Below, piece by piece: positions 34,400 to 42,359 of a stretch of DNA of 64,000 bases. Source of the stretch: Mycobacterium sp. Root265 (GTDB taxonomy: Bacteria > Actinomycetota > Actinomycetes > Mycobacteriales > Mycobacteriaceae); NCBI RefSeq assembly GCF_001428895.1, contig NZ_LMJA01000030.1:286897-350896 (forward strand), given 5' to 3'. Position numbers and translations under genes: made by a program. Position 1 is the first letter of the stretch. Every line of letters begins with the position of its first letter. The notes beneath the pieces are model-generated. The model worked only from the letters and a program-made list of their open reading frames with translations, was not told the DNA's origin and made no database searches.

Positions 34400-36223
34400 T
34401 CAGGCAGAGCCCTCCGCGATGCGGCGGACCGCGTCGATGAACACGTCGATCTCGTCGAACGTGTTGTAGAACGCGAACGACGGCCGCACCGTGGCCTCCA
34501 AGCCCAGACGGCGCAGGATCGGCTGGGCGCAGTGATGCCCGGCCCGCACCGCGATGCCCTCGGCGTTGAGTGCCTTGCCGACCTCCAGGGGTTCGTGGCC
34601 GGCCAGCACGAAGGACAGCACGCTGGCCTTCTCCTCGGCGGTCCCGACGAGCCGGACCCCGGGAATGGCGGCCAACCGCGGCGTGGCGTACTCCAGCAGG
34701 GCGTGCTCGTGGGCGGCGATGCGTTCGATCCCGATCTTCTCCACGTACCGAATCGCCTCACCCAGCCCGACGGCGTCGGCGATGTTGCCGGTGCCGGCCT
34801 CGAACTTGTTCGGGATGCCTTGGTAGATGGCACGATCCAGCGTGACGTCGGCGATCATGTTGCCGCCGCCCTGCCATGGTGGGGTCTCCTCGAGTGCGTC
34901 CTCGGTGCCGTAGAGCACGCCGATCCCGGTGGGCCCGAAGATCTTGTGCCCGGAGAACACGAAGAAGTCCGCCCCGAGCGACTGCACATCGATCGGGATG
35001 TGCGGTATCGACTGGGCGCCGTCGATGAGCACCCGGGCGCCGTAGCGGTGCCCGAGTTCGACGATCTTCTCCACCGGTGTGACCGTGCCCAGCGCATTGG
35101 AGACCTGCGTGGCGGCGACCAGCTTCGTCCTGGGCCCGAGCAGTTTCTCGAACTCGCCCAGCAGCAGGTTGCCGGCGTCGTCGACCGGGGCCACCTTCAG
35201 CACCGCTCCGGTGCGCTGCGAAAGCAGTTGCCAGGGAACGATGTTGGCGTGGTGCTCCAGGTGAGTGATGACGATCTCGTCGCCGGGGCCCAGATGCTTG
35301 CCACCCCACGAGTACGCCACCAGGTTGATCGCCTCGGTGGTGCCGCGCACGAAGATGATCTGCTCGGTCTTCGGTGCGCCGATGAACCGGCGCACCGCTT
35401 CGCGGGCGTCCTCGTACGCGTCGGTGGCCCGCGCCGCCAGCTCGTGCGCCGCCCGATGGATGTTCGAATTCTCGTGCGCATAGAAGTACGCCAGCCGGTC
35501 GATGACGGCCTGCGGTTTCTGGGTGGTCGCCGCGTTGTCGAACCAGATCAGCGGTTTGCCATTGACGGTTTCGCGCAGGATCGGGAAGTCGGCGCGGATG
35601 GCGTCGACATCGAAGATCTCGTGGTCATCGCGCAGCTTCGGCACGGGCGGGGAAGCATTCTCCGGGCCGGACAGGAAGTAGTAACTGTCGGCGTCCTGCG
35701 ACGCGGGCGCGGCACCCGTCCACCCCAGATGCGGCACATCGGGCACGGTTCCCGGCCAGGTGGGTGCCGACCCATGCGGCGACGGGGGAGCGGACGGCGG
35801 AGCCGCCAACACACCCGGTGCTGTCGGCACGAGCCCCTTCGGGACCGCGAACGCCTCCAGGCCACCGAACGGCGACACCGGACTCGCGGCGTTCCCGCGC
35901 GGCGCGACGGGAGCGACGCCCGGCGGAATGCCCTCGGGCCCAGGCGAAGTCGGTGCCGGAATGTTGACCTCCGGTACCGACACGAATTGGGCCGGGGTGC
36001 CCGGATGGGCGGCGCCCGCGGCGGTGGAACCCGCGGAGGTCGCCGTGGTGACGTCCGGGGCCACGCCGCGCGGGGCCACCTGGGTGGTCGCCGGCGGGCT
36101 GTCCGGACCGGGCCGGATGCTCGTCGCGAACAGCTGGGAGGCCAGCGCCGACAGTTCGGCTTCGCTTATCGGCAGGTCACTTTCGGCATCCAGCGAGCGG
36201 TACTCGTGCTCACTTGTACTCAT
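34400..36223 (-). CDS. Family 2A encapsulin cargo cysteine desulfurase (SufS-like)
   Basis: A 607-aa protein in two parts. Residues about 1-190 are Pro/Ala/Gly-rich and look disordered, as in cargo-loading domains of family 2A encapsulins. The rest is a SufS-type PLP enzyme: NAATTQKPQAVIDRL, THLEHHANIVPWQ, the PLP lysine in FVFSGHKIFGP, and the catalytic cysteine in AGHHCAQP near the C terminus. It removes sulfur from cysteine inside the shell, giving persulfide or stored elemental sulfur. The ATG overlaps the shell gene by 14 bp. The catalytic Cys is its only cysteine, and there are two Met in 607 residues. Confidence 0.9.
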   Translation of the reverse strand: MSTSEHEYRSLDAESDLPISEAELSALASQLFATSIRPGPDSPPATTQVAPRGVAPDVTTATSAGSTAAGAAHPGTPAQFVSVPEVNIPAPTSPGPEGIPPGVAPVAPRGNAASPVSPFGGLEAFAVPKGLVPTAPGVLAAPPSAPPSPHGSAPTWPGTVPDVPHLGWTGAAPASQDADSYYFLSGPENASPPVPKLRDDHEIFDVDAIRADFPILRETVNGKPLIWFDNAATTQKPQAVIDRLAYFYAHENSNIHRAAHELAARATDAYEDAREAVRRFIGAPKTEQIIFVRGTTEAINLVAYSWGGKHLGPGDEIVITHLEHHANIVPWQLLSQRTGAVLKVAPVDDAGNLLLGEFEKLLGPRTKLVAATQVSNALGTVTPVEKIVELGHRYGARVLIDGAQSIPHIPIDVQSLGADFFVFSGHKIFGPTGIGVLYGTEDALEETPPWQGGGNMIADVTLDRAIYQGIPNKFEAGTGNIADAVGLGEAIRYVEKIGIERIAAHEHALLEYATPRLAAIPGVRLVGTAEEKASVLSFVLAGHEPLEVGKALNAEGIAVRAGHHCAQPILRRLGLEATVRPSFAFYNTFDEIDVFIDAVRRIAEGSA

Positions 36224-37133
36224 GGAAGTGGTCCACTCCGACGTCCTCGAGGACCGCCAGCGCATCGTCGGTCAGCACGGCCAGCGACGAATACAGCGTG
36301 ACCAGGTAGGACGCGATGGCCGACCGGTTGATGCCGGTGAACCGCACCGACAGACCCGGCGCCTGCTCGCCGACCAGGCCGGGCTGGAACAGGCCGACCA
36401 CGCCCTGGCGCTCCTCGCCGGTACGGACCAGGATGAACTTCGTCTTGCCGTCGACCACCGGCACCTTGTCCGAGGGCACGATCGGGATGCCACGCCAGGT
36501 GATGAACTGGGCGCCGAACAGGCTGACCACTGGCGGCGGCACACCGCGCCGGGTCGCTTCCCGGCCGAACGCGGCCACCCCGAGCGGGTTGGTCAGAAAG
36601 AAGGCCGGCGTCTTCCACACCTTGGTGATCAGCGAATCGAGATCGTCGGGGGTGGGGGTGCCGCCGAGGGTCTGGATGGTCTGCTCCGGGGTGACCTGCG
36701 AGAGCAGGCCGTACTCCGGGTTGTTCACCAGCTCGGATTCCTGGCGTTCCTTGATCGTTTCGATGGTCAGCCGCAGCTGCTGGGCAACCTGGTCGTGCGG
36801 GCTGGAGTAGAGGTCCGAGACCCGGGTGTGCACATCGAGCAGGGTGGAGATGGACCGCAGCGTGTACTCGCGCGGGCTCGTCTCGTAGTCGACGTAGGTC
36901 TCGGGCAGCGGGTCGTCGGTGCCTGCGCCCTCATCCGCATGGATCGCCACCCGGTCGGGGTTGACGACCCGGTTCACCCGGTAGATACCGGCCTCGACGG
37001 GCACCCAGCTGAGCAGGTGCAGGAGGAAGCGCGGGGTGATGGTGGAGAGCTGGGGAACGGTCTTCGTGGCGTTGGCGAGTTGCCGTGCAGCGGCATCGCC
37101 AAGCGCCTGAGATTCGTTCTGGGCAGACGTCAT
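36210..37133 (-). CDS. srpI: Family 2A encapsulin shell protein SrpI
   Basis: A 307-aa shell protein with the HK97-like fold of family 2A encapsulins (sulfur-regulated plasmid-encoded protein I; the major membrane protein I of M. leprae and M. avium). Family segments are ARQLANATKTVPQLSTITPRFLLHLLSWVPVEAGIYRVNR (about 16-55) and the C-terminal GINRSAIASYLVTLYSSLAVLTDDALAVLEDVGVDHFHEYK region. The ATG follows a strong ggaggtag site; a -10-like TATCGT lies about 45 bases upstream. It encloses the cysteine desulfurase encoded next. The protein contains no Cys and only its initiator Met. Confidence 0.92.
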   Translation of the reverse strand: MTSAQNESQALGDAAARQLANATKTVPQLSTITPRFLLHLLSWVPVEAGIYRVNRVVNPDRVAIHADEGAGTDDPLPETYVDYETSPREYTLRSISTLLDVHTRVSDLYSSPHDQVAQQLRLTIETIKERQESELVNNPEYGLLSQVTPEQTIQTLGGTPTPDDLDSLITKVWKTPAFFLTNPLGVAAFGREATRRGVPPPVVSLFGAQFITWRGIPIVPSDKVPVVDGKTKFILVRTGEERQGVVGLFQPGLVGEQAPGLSVRFTGINRSAIASYLVTLYSSLAVLTDDALAVLEDVGVDHFHEYK

Positions 37134-37261
37134 GGTGCTACCTCCGACGGGTTTCTGTTGTGTGGTGCGGCGGCCACGATACGGCCTGAAAACGATCGGC
37201 ACAGCCTTAGCGCGCACCGCGAACCGAAAGCGCTCGGGCTGGTGTTTCGGCGGACTTGACG

Positions 37262-37267
37262 TATGGT
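37262..37267 (+). promoter_or_regulatory. -10 element for the poly-cysteine leader upstream of the thioester-like gene
   Basis: TATGGT fits the TANNNT pattern and ends six bases before the leader-peptide ATG at 37274. Transcription would start at or beside that ATG, giving a leaderless short reading frame. The 140-bp gap to srpI therefore carries two divergent sulfur-linked promoters. Confidence 0.5.
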
Positions 37268-37273
37268 GGCCGC

Positions 37274-37342
37274 ATGGCTCACGACGGATCTCAGCGCGCC
37301 GCATTCGCGCGCTGCCTCGTGATGCATTGTTGTTGTTGTTGA
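37274..37342 (+). CDS. Poly-cysteine leader peptide (22 aa) for cysteine-responsive attenuation
   Basis: The frame reads MAHDGSQRAAFARCLVMHCCCC then TGA: four consecutive TGT codons directly before the stop. It lies 92 bases upstream of the thioester-domain-like gene on the same strand. In mycobacteria, leaderless poly-cysteine short ORFs are known to act as attenuators: ribosomes stall on the Cys codons when cysteinyl-tRNA is low and open the downstream ribosome site. The -10 placed six bases upstream supports a leaderless transcript. Right after the stop, TTTTCTGA (37343-37350) can pair with TCAGAAAG (37418-37425), which covers the downstream ribosome site. Confidence 0.8.
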   Translation: MAHDGSQRAAFARCLVMHCCCC

Positions 37343-37425
37343 TTTTCTGACGCCGGCCCTCTGCGTTTCTGCCCGCCCTTCTCTGGCGGTGTGCGGAATA
37401 CGCGCTGCTCACAGCCTTCAGAAAG
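37343..37425 (+). promoter_or_regulatory. Candidate Shine-Dalgarno-sequestering stem of the poly-cysteine leader
   Basis: TTTTCTGA at 37343-37350, immediately after the leader stop, is complementary to TCAGAAAG at 37418-37425 (seven Watson-Crick pairs plus one G-U). The right arm contains AGAAAG, the ribosome site nine bases before the ATG at 37435. A ribosome paused on the four Cys codons would cover the left arm and free the site. This predicts expression when cysteine is scarce. A folding calculation was not possible. Confidence 0.55.
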
Positions 37426-37434
37426 CCAATTGCA

Positions 37435-38700
37435 ATGCCTGCTCTTGCTCTGCACACCCCCGCCCGCACCCCGGTCACGGTTCGCCGCTCGGTGCGCCGC
37501 ACTGCCGACATCCCCCGGATGACGAGGTACCGCGGCGGTACCTACTCGTCGACGGTGGACACCGTGGTGTTCGCCGATGGCAGCACCGCCCGCACCGATC
37601 TCATCCGCCTCAACCCGAATATCGACGCATATTCGCTGGACTTCGCGGGCGTGGCGCCGACCCGGCCGTCGCGGTACCGGCCGGCCAACTGGTCCGCGGT
37701 GCCCAATGCGTCGGCCCGTGCGTACGAGGCGGAGGTGGACTGGATCATCCGTAATTCGTTCCCGACGCTGGGCACCGCCGAGTTGAGCCGCCGGGTGCGC
37801 GCCGCCGGGCATCTGAGCGGGCAGGCGCACCTTGCCGACCATGAGGCGATCGCCGCCACCCAGGCCGCCATCTGGCATTTCACCAACGGTCTGGAGTTGG
37901 ACAACCGCCCACTCGACGTTCCGGTGTCCACCGTCGCAGCGCCGGGCAGCATCACCTTCGAATTCGACGGTGAGCCCCAAATAGCCAGCTATACAGTGCA
38001 ATTGGGTGCCGAGACGGCCGTCTCGCTGGTGTTACAGAAGTCGGTGGACGGCGTGCGGTGGCGCGATGTCGCGGCCTCGGGTCTCAATGTGCCCGCCGGT
38101 CGGGGTCGCCACCGGCGCAGCCTCGGCTACGGCACCACCACGTCGGAGGCCCGGCCCGGCCGGGCGCAGCGCGGCTACCGTTTCTATCGCCTGCAGTTGG
38201 GTTCCGAGGCGTGCCTCGGAACGGGCGTCGACATCGACGAGGTGACGTTCACGCTGCACGGGGCTCGTCGCTACCGCAACGCCGAGCGGGTCGTCGCGTT
38301 GTATGACCACCTGGTCGCCGGCGCGCGCGCGGCGCGCCGGCTGACCGTGGTGCCACGGCTGACCGCCGACCGCGCCGTCGTCGACACCGCGGGCATCGCC
38401 GGTCCGTTCGGATTCCACGCCACCGATGCCGCCGTGCTGACCGCATCCGCCGGAACGATCGTCGACGCCGACGGTGCGCCGATCACCGGGCCGGTGACTC
38501 CCGGCAGCGACATCTATCTGCGCGGGCAGCTGCCGGGCACGCCCATGACGATCACCGCGAGCATTCCCGCCGCCGGTGACGGCTTCGGCGGGCGGGTCAT
38601 CACCGGCGTGGCCCATGACGATGAGCGGCTGACGCCGGTCGCACTGGCCACGCCCGCACCGACCGTCATCGACTTCGAGATCACGCTCGCGGCGCGCTGA
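37435..38700 (+). CDS. Thioester-domain (TQXA)-like protein lacking the thioester cysteine
   Basis: A 421-aa protein. Residues about 25-160 resemble the TQXA/thioester domain of Gram-positive surface adhesins: AYSLDFAGVAP where the family has Tyr-Cys-(Ile/Leu)-Asp, a middle WIIRNSFPTL, and the Gln motif ATQAAIWHFTNG. The Cys that forms the Cys-Gln thioester is replaced by Ser, so covalent attachment chemistry should be lost. No signal peptide or LPXTG anchor is evident, and the N terminus is basic. Overall it has one Cys and three Met. It is controlled by a poly-cysteine leader, so it should be made in sulfur starvation. Function unknown. Confidence 0.75.
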   Translation: MPALALHTPARTPVTVRRSVRRTADIPRMTRYRGGTYSSTVDTVVFADGSTARTDLIRLNPNIDAYSLDFAGVAPTRPSRYRPANWSAVPNASARAYEAEVDWIIRNSFPTLGTAELSRRVRAAGHLSGQAHLADHEAIAATQAAIWHFTNGLELDNRPLDVPVSTVAAPGSITFEFDGEPQIASYTVQLGAETAVSLVLQKSVDGVRWRDVAASGLNVPAGRGRHRRSLGYGTTTSEARPGRAQRGYRFYRLQLGSEACLGTGVDIDEVTFTLHGARRYRNAERVVALYDHLVAGARAARRLTVVPRLTADRAVVDTAGIAGPFGFHATDAAVLTASAGTIVDADGAPITGPVTPGSDIYLRGQLPGTPMTITASIPAAGDGFGGRVITGVAHDDERLTPVALATPAPTVIDFEITLAAR

Positions 38701-38709
38701 TCCGACCTG

Positions 38710-40710
38710 TCAGGCCGGCGCGTTCGCGGGCTGGAAGACGCCGGTGCTGTCGGCCTCTTCCTCGGCGCGAATGACGTGCACCACCGCGTTGATCAGCGCC
38801 AGGTGGGTGAACGCCTGCGGGAAGTTGCCCAGGTGGCGTCCGGTGCGGGGCTCGATCTCCTCGGCGTAGAGGTGCAGCGGGCTGGCGAACGACAGCAGCC
38901 GCTCGCACAACCGTTTGGCCCGGCTGACCTCACCGATCTCGACCAGCGCGGACACCAGCCAGAACGAACAGATGGTGAAGGTGCCCTCCTCGCCGGACAG
39001 GCCGTCATCGGTCTCGTCGGTCCGGTAGCGCAGCACCAGCCCGTCCTCGGTGAGTTCCTCGGCGATGGCCAGCACGGTGGCCCGGATGCGCGGATCGTCC
39101 GACGGCAGGAACCGGGTGAGCACCGCGAGCAGCAGGGACGCATCGAGTGCGTCGTCGCCGTAGCGCTGGGTCAACACGCCGCGGGCGTCCACGCCGTGGG
39201 CCAGGATGTCGGCCTGGATCTCCTCGGCGATCTTGCCCCACTGCTGGGCGTAGCTCTTCTCACCCTGCAGCTCGGCCAGTTTGGCCCCGCGGTCCAGCGC
39301 CACCCAGCACATGATCTTGCTGGAGGTGAAGTGCTGCGGTTCGCCGCGCACCTCCCAGATGCCGCGGTCGGGTTCGCGCCAGTGCTTGATGGCCTCCTCG
39401 ACCTGGTTCTTCAGGATCGGCCACAACGCCTCGGGCATCTGCTCACGCGACTTGGCATGCAGGTACACCGAATCCAGCATGGTGCCCCAGATGTCGTGCT
39501 GCATCTGGTTGTACGCGCCGTTGCCGATCCGTACCGGCCGGGCGTTGTCATAGCCGGACAGGTGGTGCAGTTCCTCTTCGACCAGGCTGCGTTCCCCACC
39601 CACGCCGTACATCACCTGCAGCGGGTGCCGATCGCCGTTGGTGGCCCCGGACACGTCGGCGATGAACGAGAAGAAATCGTCGGCCTCACGGTCCAGCCCG
39701 AGCGTGTACAGACCCCACAGCGCGAAGGTGGAATCCCGTATCCACGAATAGCGGTAGTCCCAGTTGCGTTCTCCCTGAGGGGTTTCCGGCAGCGACGTGC
39801 TGCTGGCCGCCAGCAGGGCGCCGGTCGGGGAGTACACCAGGCCCTTCAGCGTCAGCGCGCTGCGCTGCAGGTAGGCCCGCCACGGATGGTCGGGGAAGTC
39901 GCCGATGTTGATCCACTGCCGCCACGACTCACTGGTTTTCCACATCTTGTCCGCGGCCTCTTCGAAGTTCTGCGGCGCAGGGTGTTTGGACCAGCTGAGA
40001 GCGACGAATACCTTGTCGCCCTCGGTGAGCCGGGTGCGGGCGCGGGCCTCGTGGCCCTCCAGGCCGATGCGCAGGTTGGTGGTCAGCCGCAGCGTCGGAT
40101 TGGCCTCGGGATCCTTCCTGGCGCGCGCGATCGCCTCCCCGTAGGCCGAGGAGGAGTACTCCCAGGTGGCCGGACTGCGGCCGTAGTCGAAGTTCGGCTC
40201 GCAGCTCATCACCAACTCGACGGTGCCGCTGACGCAGCGCACGGTGCGCAGCAGGATGTGTTCGGCATCCCAGTCGGTGGGGGTGCGGCGGTGGGTGCGT
40301 GAGCGCGTCTCGGTGTCGTGCCAGGGACCCATCACCAGCGCGTCCCGCACGATCATCCAGCCGGTATGGGTCTGCCAGGTGGTCTCCATGATGAGGCTGC
40401 CGGGCAGGTAACGCCGCGCCGAGGGCACCGAGACGCCGTACGGGCTCAACTTGAAGTGACCGGCGCCACGGTCCAAGATGGCGCCGAAGACGCTGGGCGA
40501 ATCGGGGCGCGGCACGCACATCCATTCCACTGCTCCCGCCGACGAGACCAGGCAGGTGTTCTCGCAGTCGGACAGGAACGCGTAATCCGCAATGGGCGGG
40601 AACGGGTTTCGCAGGGCTCCGGACGGGGCGTAGGCGATGGGAGCCGATGCCGTGAACGGCGTCGGCGTCGGATCGTGCTTGGTGTGTTCCAGAACCATGT
40701 CGCCCATCAT
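38710..40710 (-). CDS. treH: GH15-type trehalase (Rv2402-like)
   Basis: A 666-aa glycoside hydrolase family 15 protein that aligns by context and motifs with mycobacterial trehalase Rv2402. Visible are the N-terminal beta-sandwich (IADYAFLSDCENTCLVS, then FDYGRSPATWEYSSS) and the catalytic (alpha/alpha)6 barrel with NWDYRYSWIRDSTFALWGLY, GYDNARPVRIGNGAYNQMQHDIWG and GIWEVRGEPQHFTSSKIMCW, which contains the general-acid Glu. It hydrolyses trehalose in the cytosol. The first ATG is used; an ATG four codons later is an alternative. It has ordinary sulfur content (eight Cys), unlike the accessory genes to its left. Confidence 0.87.
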   Translation of the reverse strand: MMGDMVLEHTKHDPTPTPFTASAPIAYAPSGALRNPFPPIADYAFLSDCENTCLVSSAGAVEWMCVPRPDSPSVFGAILDRGAGHFKLSPYGVSVPSARRYLPGSLIMETTWQTHTGWMIVRDALVMGPWHDTETRSRTHRRTPTDWDAEHILLRTVRCVSGTVELVMSCEPNFDYGRSPATWEYSSSAYGEAIARARKDPEANPTLRLTTNLRIGLEGHEARARTRLTEGDKVFVALSWSKHPAPQNFEEAADKMWKTSESWRQWINIGDFPDHPWRAYLQRSALTLKGLVYSPTGALLAASSTSLPETPQGERNWDYRYSWIRDSTFALWGLYTLGLDREADDFFSFIADVSGATNGDRHPLQVMYGVGGERSLVEEELHHLSGYDNARPVRIGNGAYNQMQHDIWGTMLDSVYLHAKSREQMPEALWPILKNQVEEAIKHWREPDRGIWEVRGEPQHFTSSKIMCWVALDRGAKLAELQGEKSYAQQWGKIAEEIQADILAHGVDARGVLTQRYGDDALDASLLLAVLTRFLPSDDPRIRATVLAIAEELTEDGLVLRYRTDETDDGLSGEEGTFTICSFWLVSALVEIGEVSRAKRLCERLLSFASPLHLYAEEIEPRTGRHLGNFPQAFTHLALINAVVHVIRAEEEADSTGVFQPANAPA

Positions 40711-40752
40711 GGGTGCAGAATCCGCCGCCGTCTAGTCGCCGGGACCCCGGTG

Positions 40753-41961
40753 TCAGCGCCGGGCGAACGCCGGTATGTGCTCCGGTAACGGGCCGATCGC
40801 CACGCCGTAGCCGATGATCCTGCGCAGCAGCGGAACCCGGCCGACCACACGCACGGCGGCCGGTGCCTGCACCGGGGCGCCCTCGGTGACTGCGACGGCG
40901 ATCACCCGGTTGTGCACGGTCTTCTGCGCGGCCTGCACCAGCGCGGTGGGCAGCCACCTGCGGATCTGCACGCGCCGCAGCTGGCCCGTCGTCACCGCAC
41001 CGGAACGCAACGGGGCGGCGAGCAGGCGAGCGGCCGCCACGGCGTCGGCGACCGCCAGATTGATGCCCACCCCACCGACCGGTGACATCGCGTGTGCGGC
41101 GTCACCGATGAACAACAACCCGTCGGCGTACCAGCGCCTCAACCGATTCAACTGCACATCAAGCAGTTTCACGTCATCGAAGGAGGTGACCGAGTCGATC
41201 CGGTCGGCGATCCAGGGCACCACCGCGGTGACCCGCCGGTGCAGTGACTCGATACCCTCGGAGCGCAGCCGCTGATCGGATCCCTTCGGGATGACGAACG
41301 CGCACTGGTAATAGTCGCCGCGGTCGATCATGGCCACCACGTGGCCGGCCCCCATCGCGCCGGCAAGGCCTGCCGGGTCGGCTTCGGTGCGCGGCACCCG
41401 GAACCACCACACATCCATCGGTGCGCCAAAACTCCTGGGCACCAATCCCATTGTCGATCTCAGTGTCGAATCCCGGCCGTCGCAGGCCACCGTCAGCGGG
41501 GCATGGAGCTCGCGTTCGGTGCCGTGCTCATCGCGGTAGCGCACGCCGCACACCCGGCCGGACTGGCGCAGCGGCCCGAGCACCTCGCTGTGGCGCAGCA
41601 GCGTGAAGGTCGGCTCCTGTTGCGCCGCTCGGGCGAGCAACTCCAGGAAATCCCATTGCGGCACCAGCGCTATGTGTTGGTGTGCGCCGGGCAGGTGGCG
41701 CAGGTCGACCTCGACCGGGACTCCCTGCACCGAGAGGCGCAGCGATTCGATCAGCCGGTGCGGTAGCGCGGCGAAGCGATCACCGAGCCCGAGTTCGTCG
41801 AGCAGGCGCAGAGTGCTGGCGTGCACGGTGTCGCCGCGGAAATCGCGCAGGAAATCGGCATGCTTTTCCATCACGGTGACGTCCACTCCGGCCCTGGCCA
41901 GCAGCAGGCCCAGCATCATCCCGGCCGGCCCGCCGCCGACGATCACGCATCCGGTGGACAT
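40753..41961 (-). CDS. FAD-dependent aromatic-type monooxygenase (group A)
   Basis: A 402-aa flavoprotein hydroxylase: the Rossmann fingerprint VIVGGGPAGMMLGLLLARAG (about residues 6-25), the central DG motif LTVACDGRDSTLRSTMG (about 150-166) and the FAD-ribityl motif GLLFIGDAAHAMSPVGGVGINLAVADA (about 278-304). It probably uses NAD(P)H and oxygen to hydroxylate an unknown substrate. It precedes treH by 42 bp on the same strand, so the two may be co-transcribed, and is divergent from the small membrane-protein gene across 44 bp. The substrate is not predictable. Confidence 0.83.
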   Translation of the reverse strand: MSTGCVIVGGGPAGMMLGLLLARAGVDVTVMEKHADFLRDFRGDTVHASTLRLLDELGLGDRFAALPHRLIESLRLSVQGVPVEVDLRHLPGAHQHIALVPQWDFLELLARAAQQEPTFTLLRHSEVLGPLRQSGRVCGVRYRDEHGTERELHAPLTVACDGRDSTLRSTMGLVPRSFGAPMDVWWFRVPRTEADPAGLAGAMGAGHVVAMIDRGDYYQCAFVIPKGSDQRLRSEGIESLHRRVTAVVPWIADRIDSVTSFDDVKLLDVQLNRLRRWYADGLLFIGDAAHAMSPVGGVGINLAVADAVAAARLLAAPLRSGAVTTGQLRRVQIRRWLPTALVQAAQKTVHNRVIAVAVTEGAPVQAPAAVRVVGRVPLLRRIIGYGVAIGPLPEHIPAFARR

Positions 41962-41992
41962 GACTACATGGTGGCACCGAATACGGCCGCAC

Positions 41993-41998
41993 TACTGT
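41993..41998 (+). promoter_or_regulatory. -10 element for a leaderless small membrane-protein gene
   Basis: TACTGT (TANNNT) ends seven bases before GTG 42006, so the transcript probably starts on the start codon. This spacing is the reason for choosing GTG 42006 over the in-frame GTG at 41997, which lies inside the -10. Confidence 0.5.
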
Positions 41999-42005
41999 GG
42001 TTCTC

Positions 42006-42200
42006 GTGGGTGGATTCCTGAGCTGGTGGGACGGCGTCGAGCTGTGGCTGTCCGGGCTCGGTTTCGTTGCCCAAACCGCCATCGTGATGCCGGTCGTGCT
42101 GGTGTTGGCCTATGGGATCGCCGTGGTCCTGGACGGCGCGCTCGGAAACGGCATCCGGCTGCTACGCCGGGCGCTGCACAAGAACGAGGAGCCTTTGTGA
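42006..42200 (+). CDS. Small conserved membrane protein (Rv2401A-like position)
   Basis: A 64-aa protein with a Trp-rich amphipathic start (FLSWWDGVELWLSGLG) and one long hydrophobic segment (about residues 21-42, VAQTAIVMPVVLVLAYGIAVVL), ending in a basic tail (RLLRRALHKNEEPL). It probably has a single membrane span with the basic end in the cytosol. It lies between treH and subI, where M. tuberculosis has a small membrane gene. The start is set by a -10 seven bases before the GTG. Its stop overlaps the start of an even smaller membrane peptide. Function unknown. Confidence 0.7.
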   Translation: MGGFLSWWDGVELWLSGLGFVAQTAIVMPVVLVLAYGIAVVLDGALGNGIRLLRRALHKNEEPL

Positions 42201-42283
42201 ACCAGATGCCGCGGTCGCGGGTGACGCTGGCGCTGGTCGCCCTGCTGGTCCTGGTGGTCATCATGTGGCTGCTGGCGCGCTGA
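42197..42283 (+). CDS. 28-aa single-span membrane peptide
   Basis: The GTG overlaps the preceding stop by four bases (GTGA) and is preceded by a strong ribosome site GAGGAG at 42186-42191, five bases away, inside the upstream gene. The product is a short basic head (MNQMPRSR) followed by a single hydrophobic helix (VTLALVALLVLVVIMWLLAR). The coupling and strong site argue that it is translated. It might form a small membrane complex with the 64-aa protein. It is too short for homology-based assignment. Confidence 0.6.
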   Translation: MNQMPRSRVTLALVALLVLVVIMWLLAR

Positions 42284-42346
42284 GTTCGTCGACACCGCGA
42301 CAGCCCGGACCATGTGCCCCCATCAGGCAGTCTTCGTCAATTCTGG

Positions 42347-42352
42347 TACTCT
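42347..42352 (+). promoter_or_regulatory. -10 element for the subI poly-cysteine leader
   Basis: TACTCT (TANNNT) ends seven bases before ATG 42360, so the leader peptide is predicted to be leaderless and the sulfate-transport operon mRNA to begin at its first codon. No clear -35 was recognised. Confidence 0.55.
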
Positions 42353-42359
42353 TCCGGCC

